DNA from: DATAEU01 sp046724395
GTDB lineage: Bacteria; Actinomycetota; UBA4738; HRBIN12
Assembly: GCA_046724395.1 (NCBI GenBank)
Contig: JBKOWM010000121.1
Location: forward strand, 1-8,025
Length of the DNA: 8,025 bases
Direction of reading: 5' to 3'
Each line of letters begins with the position of its first letter. Position 1 is the stretch's first letter. The position numbers were made by a program, and so were the translations under genes. The notes under the pieces were generated by a model. That model was not told where the DNA came from. It ran no database searches and saw only the letters and a program-made list of their open reading frames with translations. Positions 1-8,025 of this stretch are shown here, piece by piece.

Positions 1-202
1 CGGCCTTCTCGTCCCGGTTGGCGACCGTGAGGCGCTCGCGGATGCCCTGGAACGGCTCGTCCGCGATTCCGCATTCGCGCAGGACCTCGGGCGCCGTGCG
101 CGCGAGCGCGTCGAGGCGTTCTACTCAAGCACGAGCGTGTCGGCAGCGATGCTCGAGGTATACCGCTCGCTTGACAATTCGCACCGGGGTCATTCGATGT
201 AG
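1..202 (+). CDS. Glycosyltransferase, GT-B fold (GT4-like), C-terminal fragment
   Basis: The first full codon is at 2 and the frame runs 66 codons to a TAG at 200-202; the 5' part lies outside the window. The peptide opens GLLVPVGDREALADALERL, continues with a helix ending LGRRARERVEAFYS, and closes with a short hydrophilic tail. This is the usual end of family-4 (RfaB/PimA-like) glycosyltransferases: the G-L-L-V-P-x-G-D loop after the nucleotide-sugar-binding Glu motif, the ALADAL helix, then the AR-RVE-x-x-YS helix that folds back on the N-domain. Such enzymes move a sugar from a nucleotide-sugar to a lipid, glycan or small-molecule acceptor at the cytoplasmic membrane. Donor and acceptor cannot be told, because the acceptor-binding N-domain and the catalytic EX7E motif are not visible. 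Its stop overlaps the end of the convergent phosphodiesterase gene by 13 bp. Confidence 0.8.
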   Translation, partial: GLLVPVGDREALADALERLVRDSAFAQDLGRRARERVEAFYSSTSVSAAMLEVYRSLDNSHRGHSM

Positions 203-1836
203 CCGAGGCCCCGAAGCGACTCCTCGATCTCGCGCTGCTCTTCCTCGCTGAAGGGGTTTTCGTCCCGCTCCTGCCCACGTCCGTCGACGGCGCGGCCCGT
301 CGGGCCGGAGACGAGCCGCCGATCCCGGGTCCGGGCCGCGTCCGACATCGTCTCGGTCGCGACGCGGCCGTCGAGGTCGCCGGGGATCGGGAGTCCCGCG
401 GCGTGGAACACCGTCGGCAGGACGTCGACGATCTCCAGCCGGCCGTCACCGACGCCTGCGGCGAACGCCGGTCCCGCCGCAACGAAGATCCCGTCGTTGT
501 GGTGGTATCCCCACGGCCGGTCTCGATGATCGGTGAAGACAGACGCGGCCGCCGTCGTGTCGCTCAGCTCGTAGCGCTGGTCTCGACAGATCGGGAACAG
601 ATGCGGCGCGCGGCGCTCGTACGGGCCCCAGATCACGTCCTTGCGACGCTCGACCCGATCGACGACGCCTCCGCCGTCCTCGGGATCGCGCAGCCCGGCG
701 AGCCGGTCGACGATCTCGTTCTCAAGCCGTTCCACGTCCGCCTCGGGAACGATGCCGGCGGGGAGCGCGTGCTCCTCGTTTACGTGGATGCCCTGCTCCG
801 CGACCTGCGACGCGAACGCCCGGGCGCTCGTCCAATCGATCGAGCGGTTGATCTTGGCCTTGGCCGCGAGCAGCAGTTTGCGCGGAAGGATCTTTCGCGC
901 GACCCGCTGCCCGACCCCCGCGACCATCCGCGTGCTCGTCACCCGCGCAACCGAGGGCAGCCGCAGGTACCCCCACTCGGCCAGGAGCAGGTTGACGTTC
1001 ACCGTCTTCTCCCACGGTCCCGCGCCGTGATCGGAGACGAGGACCACGTTGCCGTCTGAGCCCGCCCACGCCGCGAGCTCGCCGATCGCCCCGTCGAGCT
1101 CCGAGAAGTACGCATGCGCGCGCTCGCGGATCCGCTCGGCGCCCGGCCGGAGGTACCAGTCCGAGCACTCGACGAGGTACTGGTAGTGCACGTGCTGCAG
1201 GCGGTCGGGACCCTCGAACACGGCGAACAGGAACGACGGGTCGTGCGTCTCGAGCAGCGCCAGCAGGACGCGGCGGCGGACGGCCTGGACACGTCGTGCG
1301 TGCTCGACGATCCGGTCGGACGACCAGTCGTTCTCGTAGGAGACGACCGTGTCGATCGGGTACGGCTCGTCGCCACACGCCGCGCGAATCTCCCGGGCAA
1401 CTCGATCGTCGGATGCGACGTTGGCCATGCTCGGGTCCGTCCAGCCGGCGGCGAGACCACCCGAGACGAGGAAGCCGTCGACCGGTACCGGCGGATAGGT
1501 CATCGGGACGTTGAACACGCCCGCTCCGACGCCGTTCAGGTACCGCCAGAACGGAAGCGCCCGCAGCGTCCCCGAGTGGGCGATCCGCGTGGGTTCCTGC
1601 GGTGTGCTCGCGAGGAATCCGAAGATCGCGTGCCGCCCGGGGTTCACCCCCGTGATCATCGAGGTCCAGGCGGGCGGCGTGTACGCGGGAACCGTCGATG
1701 TGAGCACGGCCGATACGCCGCGCTCGCGGATCCGGGCAAGGTTCGGCATCGCGCCTGCCTCGAGCAATGGGTCCAGCAGTCGATACGTTGCGCCGTCGAG
1801 CCCGATCACGGCCGTGCGGGTGATCTCGGTCGACAT
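190..1836 (-). CDS. Alkaline phosphatase superfamily protein (type I phosphodiesterase / nucleotide pyrophosphatase family)
   Basis: A 548-aa hydrolase with the two-metal active site of the phosphodiesterase/nucleotide pyrophosphatase family. Visible residues in order: Asp14 in VIGLDGA (metal), Thr53 in YTPPAWTSMITG (likely nucleophile, by alignment with the Thr of NPP enzymes), Asp211 and His215 in GPDRLQHVHY, Asp269-His270 in LVSDHGAG, and His445 or His446 in GYHHNDGIF. The D-x3-H and D-H spacings match NPPs, so the set looks complete and active. The family hydrolyses phosphodiester or phosphomonoester bonds in nucleotides, lipids or glycans; the substrate here is unknown. There is no signal peptide or obvious membrane segment, so a cytoplasmic location is likely. 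The C-terminus (acidic helix, then LRGLGYIE) is an ending I recall from related bacterial members. The start is an ATG at 1834-1836 with a weak AGG-type ribosome site. It lies 82 bp after the inositol monophosphatase family gene on the same strand and converges on the glycosyltransferase. Confidence 0.85.
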   Translation of the reverse strand: MSTEITRTAVIGLDGATYRLLDPLLEAGAMPNLARIRERGVSAVLTSTVPAYTPPAWTSMITGVNPGRHAIFGFLASTPQEPTRIAHSGTLRALPFWRYLNGVGAGVFNVPMTYPPVPVDGFLVSGGLAAGWTDPSMANVASDDRVAREIRAACGDEPYPIDTVVSYENDWSSDRIVEHARRVQAVRRRVLLALLETHDPSFLFAVFEGPDRLQHVHYQYLVECSDWYLRPGAERIRERAHAYFSELDGAIGELAAWAGSDGNVVLVSDHGAGPWEKTVNVNLLLAEWGYLRLPSVARVTSTRMVAGVGQRVARKILPRKLLLAAKAKINRSIDWTSARAFASQVAEQGIHVNEEHALPAGIVPEADVERLENEIVDRLAGLRDPEDGGGVVDRVERRKDVIWGPYERRAPHLFPICRDQRYELSDTTAAASVFTDHRDRPWGYHHNDGIFVAAGPAFAAGVGDGRLEIVDVLPTVFHAAGLPIPGDLDGRVATETMSDAARTRDRRLVSGPTGRAVDGRGQERDENPFSEEEQREIEESLRGLGYIE

Positions 1837-1885
1837 GTGGCCTGGATCCTCGCTCCGTTTGTCTGGAAGGCCGGTCCTCGCTCGA

Positions 1886-1907
1886 TACCCGACGCGCGAT
1901 CCGGGTA
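1886..1907 (-). repeat. Inverted repeat between the two minus-strand genes
   Basis: TACCCG at 1886-1891 and CGGGTA at 1902-1907 form a perfect 6-bp stem with a 10-nt loop, inside the 82-bp gap between the inositol monophosphatase family gene and the phosphodiesterase gene. No T-run follows on the minus strand, so it is not a standard intrinsic terminator. It could be an mRNA processing or stability hairpin, a protein-binding palindrome, or chance in GC-rich DNA. Confidence 0.3.
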
Positions 1908-1918
1908 CGCGGCGGATG

Positions 1919-2740
1919 TTACGCGGAGTGGGTCGTCTTTGGGGCGTCGGCGGGCGCGTTCCGGTTCTCGGCCGTGGCTACCTCGAGCAGCGCGGCATGG
2001 ATCGCGGGCGGGCCGGCCAGGATGTCTCCGGAGTCGATCCACCCTCGCTCGTCGCCGGTCCAGTCCGTGACGACGCCGCCGGCCTCCCGGATCAACAGGG
2101 CTCCCGCCGCGACGTCCCACGTTCCGAGTCCCAGCTCGAAGAAGCCGTCGAAGGTCCCGTCGGCGACCCAGGCGAGGTCCAGCGCCGCGGCGCCGGGCCG
2201 GCGAAGGTCCTCGAAGCGCTCGAACGCCCGGGTGAACACCATCAGATATCGAGCGACGTTCTCCTTGCGTCGAAAGGGGAACCCCGTCCCGACGACGGCC
2301 CGCTCGACGGGGCCCGAACTCACGCTGAGCCGATCCGCGCCCTCCCAAGCACCGCCGCCCTCCCACGCCGACCACGTCCGACCCAGGAACGGCGCGTGCA
2401 CGACGCCCACGACGGGACGTCCCTCGAGCACCAGCGCTACGGACACGCCCACCGCGACGAACCGGTGAAGGAAGTTCGTCGTCCCGTCGAGTGGGTCGAC
2501 CACCCAGTACCGATCGCCGCCTTCCGCGGCGCCGGTCTCCTCGCCGAGCACGGGCATCCCCGCTCCGGCGAGGGCTCCGCGGATGGCCGCTTCGGACGCG
2601 AGATCGGCCTGCGTGACGTAGTCGCCGGCGGCCTTGGCGCGGCGTCCCGCGTCCTCGTGGCCGCTCGCAGCCGCCACGACGGCGCCGCCCGCCAGCGCGG
2701 CGTTCGCTGCCGTTTCGGCCAGCGCTGCTAAGCTCTGCAT
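1919..2740 (-). CDS. Inositol monophosphatase family protein (SuhB/HisN/CysQ type)
   Basis: A Mg2+-dependent sugar-phosphatase fold protein of about 273 aa, close to the usual 260-280. Numbering from the upstream TTG (2749), it shows D-Y-V-T-Q-A-D at 43-49, the metal-binding Glu70-Glu71 in GEET, motif A DPLDGTTNF at 85-93 (Asp85, Asp88, Thr90) and motif B around Trp211-Asp212 (GTWDVAAGALLIREAGG). All catalytic metal ligands are present. Family members remove phosphate from inositol-1-phosphate, histidinol-phosphate, PAP or fructose-1,6-bisphosphate, and sequence alone does not separate these roles reliably. In an actinobacterium, inositol or histidinol phosphate are the likely substrates. I chose the ATG at 2738-2740 because TAGG lies 9 nt upstream of it; the in-frame TTG at 2747-2749 (276 aa) has no usable ribosome site. 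It ends with TAA at 1919-1921 and probably leads a two-gene unit with the downstream phosphodiesterase. It is divergent from the str operon. Confidence 0.88.
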   Translation of the reverse strand: MQSLAALAETAANAALAGGAVVAAASGHEDAGRRAKAAGDYVTQADLASEAAIRGALAGAGMPVLGEETGAAEGGDRYWVVDPLDGTTNFLHRFVAVGVSVALVLEGRPVVGVVHAPFLGRTWSAWEGGGAWEGADRLSVSSGPVERAVVGTGFPFRRKENVARYLMVFTRAFERFEDLRRPGAAALDLAWVADGTFDGFFELGLGTWDVAAGALLIREAGGVVTDWTGDERGWIDSGDILAGPPAIHAALLEVATAENRNAPADAPKTTHSA

Positions 2741-2777
2741 CCGCGTCAACCTAGCTGAGGCGTTTGGCCGCGGTTCG

Positions 2778-2805
2778 TTGACGTACTGCGTTTGTGGCTA
2801 GTAAT
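2778..2805 (+). promoter_or_regulatory. Candidate sigma70-type promoter for the str operon
   Basis: TTGACG at 2778-2783 matches five of six bases of the -35 consensus. After 15 bp comes TAGTAAT at 2799-2805, a plausible but imperfect -10 (AGTAAT with a 16-bp spacer is the other reading). The stretch around 2791-2815 is clearly more AT-rich than its surroundings. Transcription would begin near 2811-2813, giving a leader of about 205 nt before rpsL. No other promoter-like pair was seen on the + strand of this intergenic region. Confidence 0.5.
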
Positions 2806-2819
2806 CTTGTTGGTTGCGT

Positions 2820-2842
2820 CTGGATCCGGCGGGTGGGTCCAG
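2820..2842 (+). promoter_or_regulatory. Leader hairpin A
   Basis: CTGGATCC (2820-2827) pairs with GGGTCCAG (2835-2842) through eight pairs including one U-G wobble, closing a 7-nt loop GGCGGGT. It sits right at the predicted 5' end of the transcript. Its 5' arm and loop overlap the segment (2822-2830) that could also bind the terminator arm, so hairpin A would compete with that pairing. Confidence 0.45.
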
Positions 2843-2855
2843 CATTCGAGTACTT

Positions 2856-2890
2856 TCAGGGGGTACCCCGAAGGGACATTCCTGCCCTGA
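2856..2890 (+). promoter_or_regulatory. Leader hairpin B, imperfect extended stem-loop
   Basis: TCAGGG (2856-2861) pairs perfectly with CCCTGA (2885-2890). The stem can extend with GG (2862-2863) to CC (2881-2882) across a TG bulge, and the tip can close as CCC-GAA-GGG (2867-2875). A competing helix is AGGGAC (2872-2877) with GTCCCT (2898-2903). Two alternative helices in about 50 nt suit a switching leader but also arise easily in GC-rich sequence. Confidence 0.4.
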
Positions 2891-2907
2891 CGAGCAAGTC
2901 CCTGGAA

Positions 2908-2931
2908 GCCGGGCCCGCGGGTCCGGCTTTT
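2908..2931 (+). terminator. Intrinsic terminator hairpin inside the rpsL leader
   Basis: GCCGGGCC (2908-2915) pairs with GGTCCGGC (2920-2927) in an 8-bp stem with one G-U pair and a CGCG loop, followed at once by TTTT (2928-2931). This is a textbook rho-independent shape and its T-run points to + strand transcription. It lies downstream of the candidate promoter and upstream of rpsL, so it should cut short or regulate str operon transcription rather than end a gene. The T-run is short, so read-through would be substantial. Confidence 0.6.
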
Positions 2932-2954
2932 CGCTGGGGGCCTCCCGAATCGGC

Positions 2955-2973
2955 CGGAACCGGCGGAACCGGC
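2955..2973 (+). repeat. Tandem 9-bp repeat in the leader spacer
   Basis: CGGAACCGG occurs twice in direct succession (2955-2963 and 2964-2972) with one further matching C. The block is also framed by GGCCGG (2952-2957) and CCGGCC (2969-2974), which can form a 6-bp stem with an 11-nt loop. It lies between the leader terminator and the rpsL ribosome site. No function is evident. Confidence 0.45.
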
Positions 2974-3017
2974 CCGGAAACGACGCACCGAAACCGACCA
3001 CGGACGACGAGAGAGCC

Positions 3018-3389
3018 ATGCCCACGATTCAGCAACTGATCAGGCAGGGGAGAGAGACCCCTCGCGCGAAGACGAAGAGCCCGGCGCTCAAGGATTCCCC
3101 TCAGCGCCGCGGCGTATGCACGCGCGTGTCGACCATCACCCCGAAGAAGCCGAACTCCGCGCTGCGCAAGGTCGCTCGCGTTCGGCTGACGACGGGCGTC
3201 GAGGTCACGGCCTACATCCCGGGGATCGGCCACAACCTGCAGGAGCACTCCATCGTTCTCGTGCGCGGAGGTCGTGTGAAGGACCTCCCGGGCGTGCGCT
3301 ACAAGATCGTCCGCGGCACCCTCGACACCGCCGGCGTGCGGGATCGGAAGAAGGCCCGCTCGCGATACGGCGCCAAGAGGGAGGGCTGA
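3018..3389 (+). CDS. rpsL: 30S ribosomal protein S12
   Basis: S12 sits at the decoding centre of the 30S subunit and sets tRNA selection accuracy. The 123-aa product has the full family length and signature: RGVCTRV at 31-37, TPKKPNSALRK at 41-51, GHNLQEHS at 71-78, RGGRVKDLPGVRY at 83-95 and the basic tail RKKARSRYGAKREG. Lys43 and Lys88, the classic sites of streptomycin-resistance substitutions, are both wild type, and Asp89, the residue methylthiolated in many bacteria, is present. The ATG at 3018 is chosen because family homology begins exactly there (MPTIQQLIRQGRE) after a weak GAGAGAG ribosome site (3009-3015). The same frame stays open upstream to a TTG at 2814, but that part is non-homologous and covers the leader hairpins. 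It is the first gene of the str operon, and rpsG follows after 3 nt. Confidence 0.98.
   Translation: MPTIQQLIRQGRETPRAKTKSPALKDSPQRRGVCTRVSTITPKKPNSALRKVARVRLTTGVEVTAYIPGIGHNLQEHSIVLVRGGRVKDLPGVRYKIVRGTLDTAGVRDRKKARSRYGAKREG
3380..3385 (+). promoter_or_regulatory. Shine-Dalgarno for rpsG inside the rpsL 3' end
   Basis: GGAGGG lies within the last codons of rpsL, 7 nt before the GTG at 3393. It is the strongest ribosome site in the window and fixes the non-ATG start of rpsG. Confidence 0.8.
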
Positions 3390-3392
3390 GCC

Positions 3393-3862
3393 GTGCCGCG
3401 CAAGGGCCCCGCCGTACGCCGGGAGACCGAGCCCGACCCCGTCTACCAGAACCCGCTCGTCACGTCGCTCATCAACAAGGTCCTGCTCGACGGCAAGAAG
3501 TCCCTGGCCGAGCGCACGGTCTACAAGGCGCTCGAGGTGATCTCGGAGCGGACGGCGAACGACCCCGTCATCACGCTCAAGCGCGCGGTCGAGAACGTTC
3601 GGCCGATGCTCGAGGTCCGCTCGCGCCGCGTCGGTGGCGCCAACTACCAGGTGCCGGTCGAGGTCCGCCCGCCCCGCGGCACGACCCTGGCGCTCAGGTG
3701 GCTGGTGAACAACAGCCGCAACCGCAAAGAGCACTCCATGGCCGAGCGTCTGGTCGCGGAGATCATGGATGCGGCCAACGGGCAGGGCGTCTCGGTCAAG
3801 AGGCGCGAAGACATGCACAAGATGGCAGAGGCGAACCGCGCGTTCGCCCATTACCGATGGTG

Positions 3863-3863
<1 letters not shown>
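3393..3863 (+). CDS. rpsG: 30S ribosomal protein S7
   Basis: S7 is a primary 16S rRNA-binding protein that nucleates assembly of the 30S head and lines the E site. The 156-aa product has the usual bacterial length. It begins MPRKGPAVRR, contains VTSLINKVLLDGKKS (43-57 region) and GGANYQVPVEV, and ends RREDMHKMAEANRAFAHYRW. The N- and C-termini are of the actinobacterial type. The start is a GTG at 3393 backed by GGAGGG at 3380-3385. It is 3 nt from rpsL and its stop TGA (3861-3863) overlaps the fusA start, which suggests translational coupling. In E. coli S7 represses its own operon at the rpsL-rpsG junction; here that junction is only 3 nt, so such a site would have to lie within coding sequence or elsewhere. 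Confidence 0.98.
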
Positions 3864-6028
<2,165 letters not shown>

Positions 6029-6045
6029 GGGAGAAAGCGACAGCG

Positions 6046-7230
<1,185 letters not shown>

Positions 7231-7264
7231 CGGCAGGGACGGGCGAGGAGACCAGGGGACGCAG

Positions 7265-7579
7265 GTGGCCGGGCCGAAGATCCGAATCAAGTTGCGTGCC
7301 TACGACCACCGCATGCTCGACGTGGCCGCCCGCGAGATCGTCGAACACGTCACCCGCACGGGCGCCAAGGTCGTCGGGCCGGTTCCGCTGCCGACCGAGC
7401 GATCGATCTACACGGTCGTCCGCTCGCCGCACAAATACAAGGACTCGCGCGAGCACTTTCAGATGCTCACGCACAAGCGCGTCATCGACATCGTCGACGC
7501 CACCTCCAAGACGGTGCAGGAGCTCCAGCGGTTGAACCTGTCCGCCGGCGTCGACATCGAGGTGAAGCTCGGTGGGTGA
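7265..7579 (+). CDS. rpsJ: 30S ribosomal protein S10
   Basis: S10 is a late-binding 30S head protein and, as NusE, pairs with NusB and NusG in transcription antitermination and coupling. The 104-aa product matches the family's 102-105: KIRIKLRAYDHRMLD at 5-19, a GPVPLPTE loop, SPHKYKDSREHFQMLTHKR-like extended hairpin at about 54-72 that reaches into the ribosome, and a DIEVKLGG end. The start is a GTG at 7265 (residue 2 onward AGPKIRIKL) with AGGGG (7254-7258) 6 nt upstream and a second purine run GAGGAG (7245-7250). It is the first gene of the S10 cluster but sits only 34 nt after tuf, so it is probably read through from the str promoter. Its end overlaps the rplC start by 8 nt. Confidence 0.97.
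   Translation: MAGPKIRIKLRAYDHRMLDVAAREIVEHVTRTGAKVVGPVPLPTERSIYTVVRSPHKYKDSREHFQMLTHKRVIDIVDATSKTVQELQRLNLSAGVDIEVKLGG
7559..7564 (+). promoter_or_regulatory. Shine-Dalgarno for rplC inside rpsJ
   Basis: GAGGTG lies 7 nt before the GTG at 7572, within the final codons of rpsJ. It favours GTG 7572 over the later in-frame GTG at 7581 as the rplC start. Confidence 0.6.
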
Positions 7580-8025
7580 CGTGAAGGGTCTGCTCGGGAC
7601 CAAGCTGGGGATGACCCAGATCTTCGAGGACACCCGCGCCATCCCCGTGACCGTCGTCAAGGCCGGCCCCAACTTCGTGTCGCAGGTCAAGACGCCCGAG
7701 CGGGACGGCTACTCGGCGGTCCAGCTCGCCTTCGCCGAGCCGCGCGACCGCGATCTCCCGCGCCCGATGAAGGGACATTTCGACGCGCACGGCGGTCACC
7801 CCGGCCGGTACGTGGTGGAGGTTCGGACCGACGACGCGTCGCGCTACGAGCCGGGCCAGGAGCTCAGGGCGGATGTGTTCGCGCCGGGCGAGCGCGTCGA
7901 CGTCGTCGGGGTCTCGAAGGGCAAGGGGTTCGCCGGCGTGATGAAGCGACACGGGTTCGGCGGCCTGTCGGCCAGCCACGGCACCGAGCGCAAGCACCGC
8001 TCGCCGGGCGCGATCGGCGCGTGTG
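7572..8025 (+). CDS. rplC: 50S ribosomal protein L3, N-terminal part (cut by window end)
   Basis: L3 is an early-assembly 23S rRNA-binding protein whose long loop reaches the peptidyl-transferase centre. The visible 151 codons show KGLLGTKLGMTQIF, PVTVVKAGPNFVSQVKT, DGYSAVQLAF and VRTDDASRYEPGQE in the beta-barrel. They then enter the loop with VSKGKGFAGVMKRHGFGG, ASHGTERKHRSPGAIGAC. The rest of the loop, including the glutamine methylated by PrmB in E. coli, is beyond the window. The start is taken as GTG 7572 (GAGGTG 7 nt upstream), which overlaps rpsJ by 8 nt; GTG 7581 would give a product three residues shorter. The sequence is of the actinobacterial type. It is the second gene of the S10 cluster, normally followed by rplD, rplW and rplB. 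Confidence 0.97.
   Translation, partial: MGDVKGLLGTKLGMTQIFEDTRAIPVTVVKAGPNFVSQVKTPERDGYSAVQLAFAEPRDRDLPRPMKGHFDAHGGHPGRYVVEVRTDDASRYEPGQELRADVFAPGERVDVVGVSKGKGFAGVMKRHGFGGLSASHGTERKHRSPGAIGAC

Larger units (their letters stand above)
2811..3017 (+). promoter_or_regulatory. Structured 5' leader of the str operon, candidate attenuator
   Basis: The predicted untranslated leader holds, in order: hairpin A (2820-2842), hairpin B (2856-2890), an intrinsic terminator hairpin (2908-2931) and a repeat-rich spacer before the ribosome site. Segment 2822-2830 (GGATCCGGC) is an 8-of-9 copy of the terminator's 3' arm (2919-2927, GGGTCCGGC). It could therefore pair with the terminator's 5' arm (2908-2916), with one mismatch and one G-U pair. 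That pairing would exclude both hairpin A and the terminator, the layout of a transcription attenuator. Because the upstream gene is divergent, a + strand terminator here can only act on RNA begun in this intergenic region. The ligand or sensor is unknown and I do not recognise a known riboswitch class. The alternative is a short independent RNA of about 120 nt ending at the terminator. Confidence 0.45.

Noticed and set aside
1114..2731. Long + strand frames opposite the phosphodiesterase and inositol monophosphatase family genes
   Set aside because: The minus-strand products carry complete catalytic motifs; the + strand frames are compositional shadows without domains.
2841..2860. TTCGAGT resembling a tRNA T-loop in the leader
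   Set aside because: The flanking bases do not form a T-stem, and no acceptor stem, D-arm or anticodon arm could be placed around it.
2814..3017. N-terminal extension of S12 or a leader peptide in the same frame
   Set aside because: The open frame from TTG 2814 has no S12 homology, no ribosome site and covers the RNA hairpins; the 123-aa product from 3018 is the exact family length.
2794..3039. An 81-codon + strand frame in the leader
   Set aside because: It runs into rpsL out of frame, shows no family resemblance and lacks a Shine-Dalgarno; its GTG start overlaps the -10 region.
3116..3856. Upstream extension of the fusA frame through rpsL and rpsG
   Set aside because: The frame is open but its translation there is a low-complexity Arg/Gly/Ala-rich shadow of S12 and S7; EF-G homology begins only after 3863.

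Overview
The window is GC-rich and almost fully coding, with GTG starts and very short gene gaps. It carries the head of the main bacterial translation gene cluster (str operon running straight into the S10 operon) on the + strand. On the left are two unrelated minus-strand phosphatase-type genes and the tail of a glycosyltransferase gene. The S7, S12 and L3 sequences look actinobacterial. Examples are the S7 N-terminus MPRKGPA with C-terminus MAEANRAFAHYRW, and the L3 stretches VRTDDASRYEPGQE and KGKGFAGVMKRHGFGGL. EF-Tu and EF-G are less typical of the well-known Actinomycetes, so I favour a deep or uncultured lineage of Actinomycetota. This placement is inference from remembered family sequences; no search was run.

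Left region (1-2749): the last 66 codons of a GT-B fold (GT4-like) glycosyltransferase run rightward and overlap, tail to tail by 13 bp, a leftward 548-aa alkaline-phosphatase-superfamily phosphodiesterase. Upstream of that gene on the same minus strand lies an inositol-monophosphatase family gene (suhB/hisN/cysQ type). The two minus-strand genes are 82 bp apart and may be co-transcribed.

Centre (2741-3017): a 277-bp divergent intergenic region. On the + strand it holds a candidate promoter (TTGACG ... TAGTAAT) and a leader of about 200 nt. The leader contains two stem-loops followed by a good intrinsic-terminator hairpin (GC-rich stem plus TTTT) lying about 90 nt before the rpsL start codon. 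An upstream segment repeats the 3' arm of the terminator and could pair with its 5' arm, so the layout is that of a transcription attenuator. This is the least ordinary signal in the window.

Right region (3018-8025): rpsL (S12), rpsG (S7), fusA (EF-G), tuf (EF-Tu), rpsJ (S10) and the first 151 codons of rplC (L3). Spacings are 3 bp, a 1-bp overlap, 17 bp, 34 bp and an 8-bp overlap, with no terminator seen between tuf and rpsJ. They probably form one transcription unit supplying 30S proteins, the two elongation GTPases and the start of the S10 cluster. EF-G has an N-terminal extension of about 30 residues whose start codon is not settled. Apart from the leader, the region is conventional core genome; I see no mobile element, CRISPR array, tRNA or novel multi-gene system.
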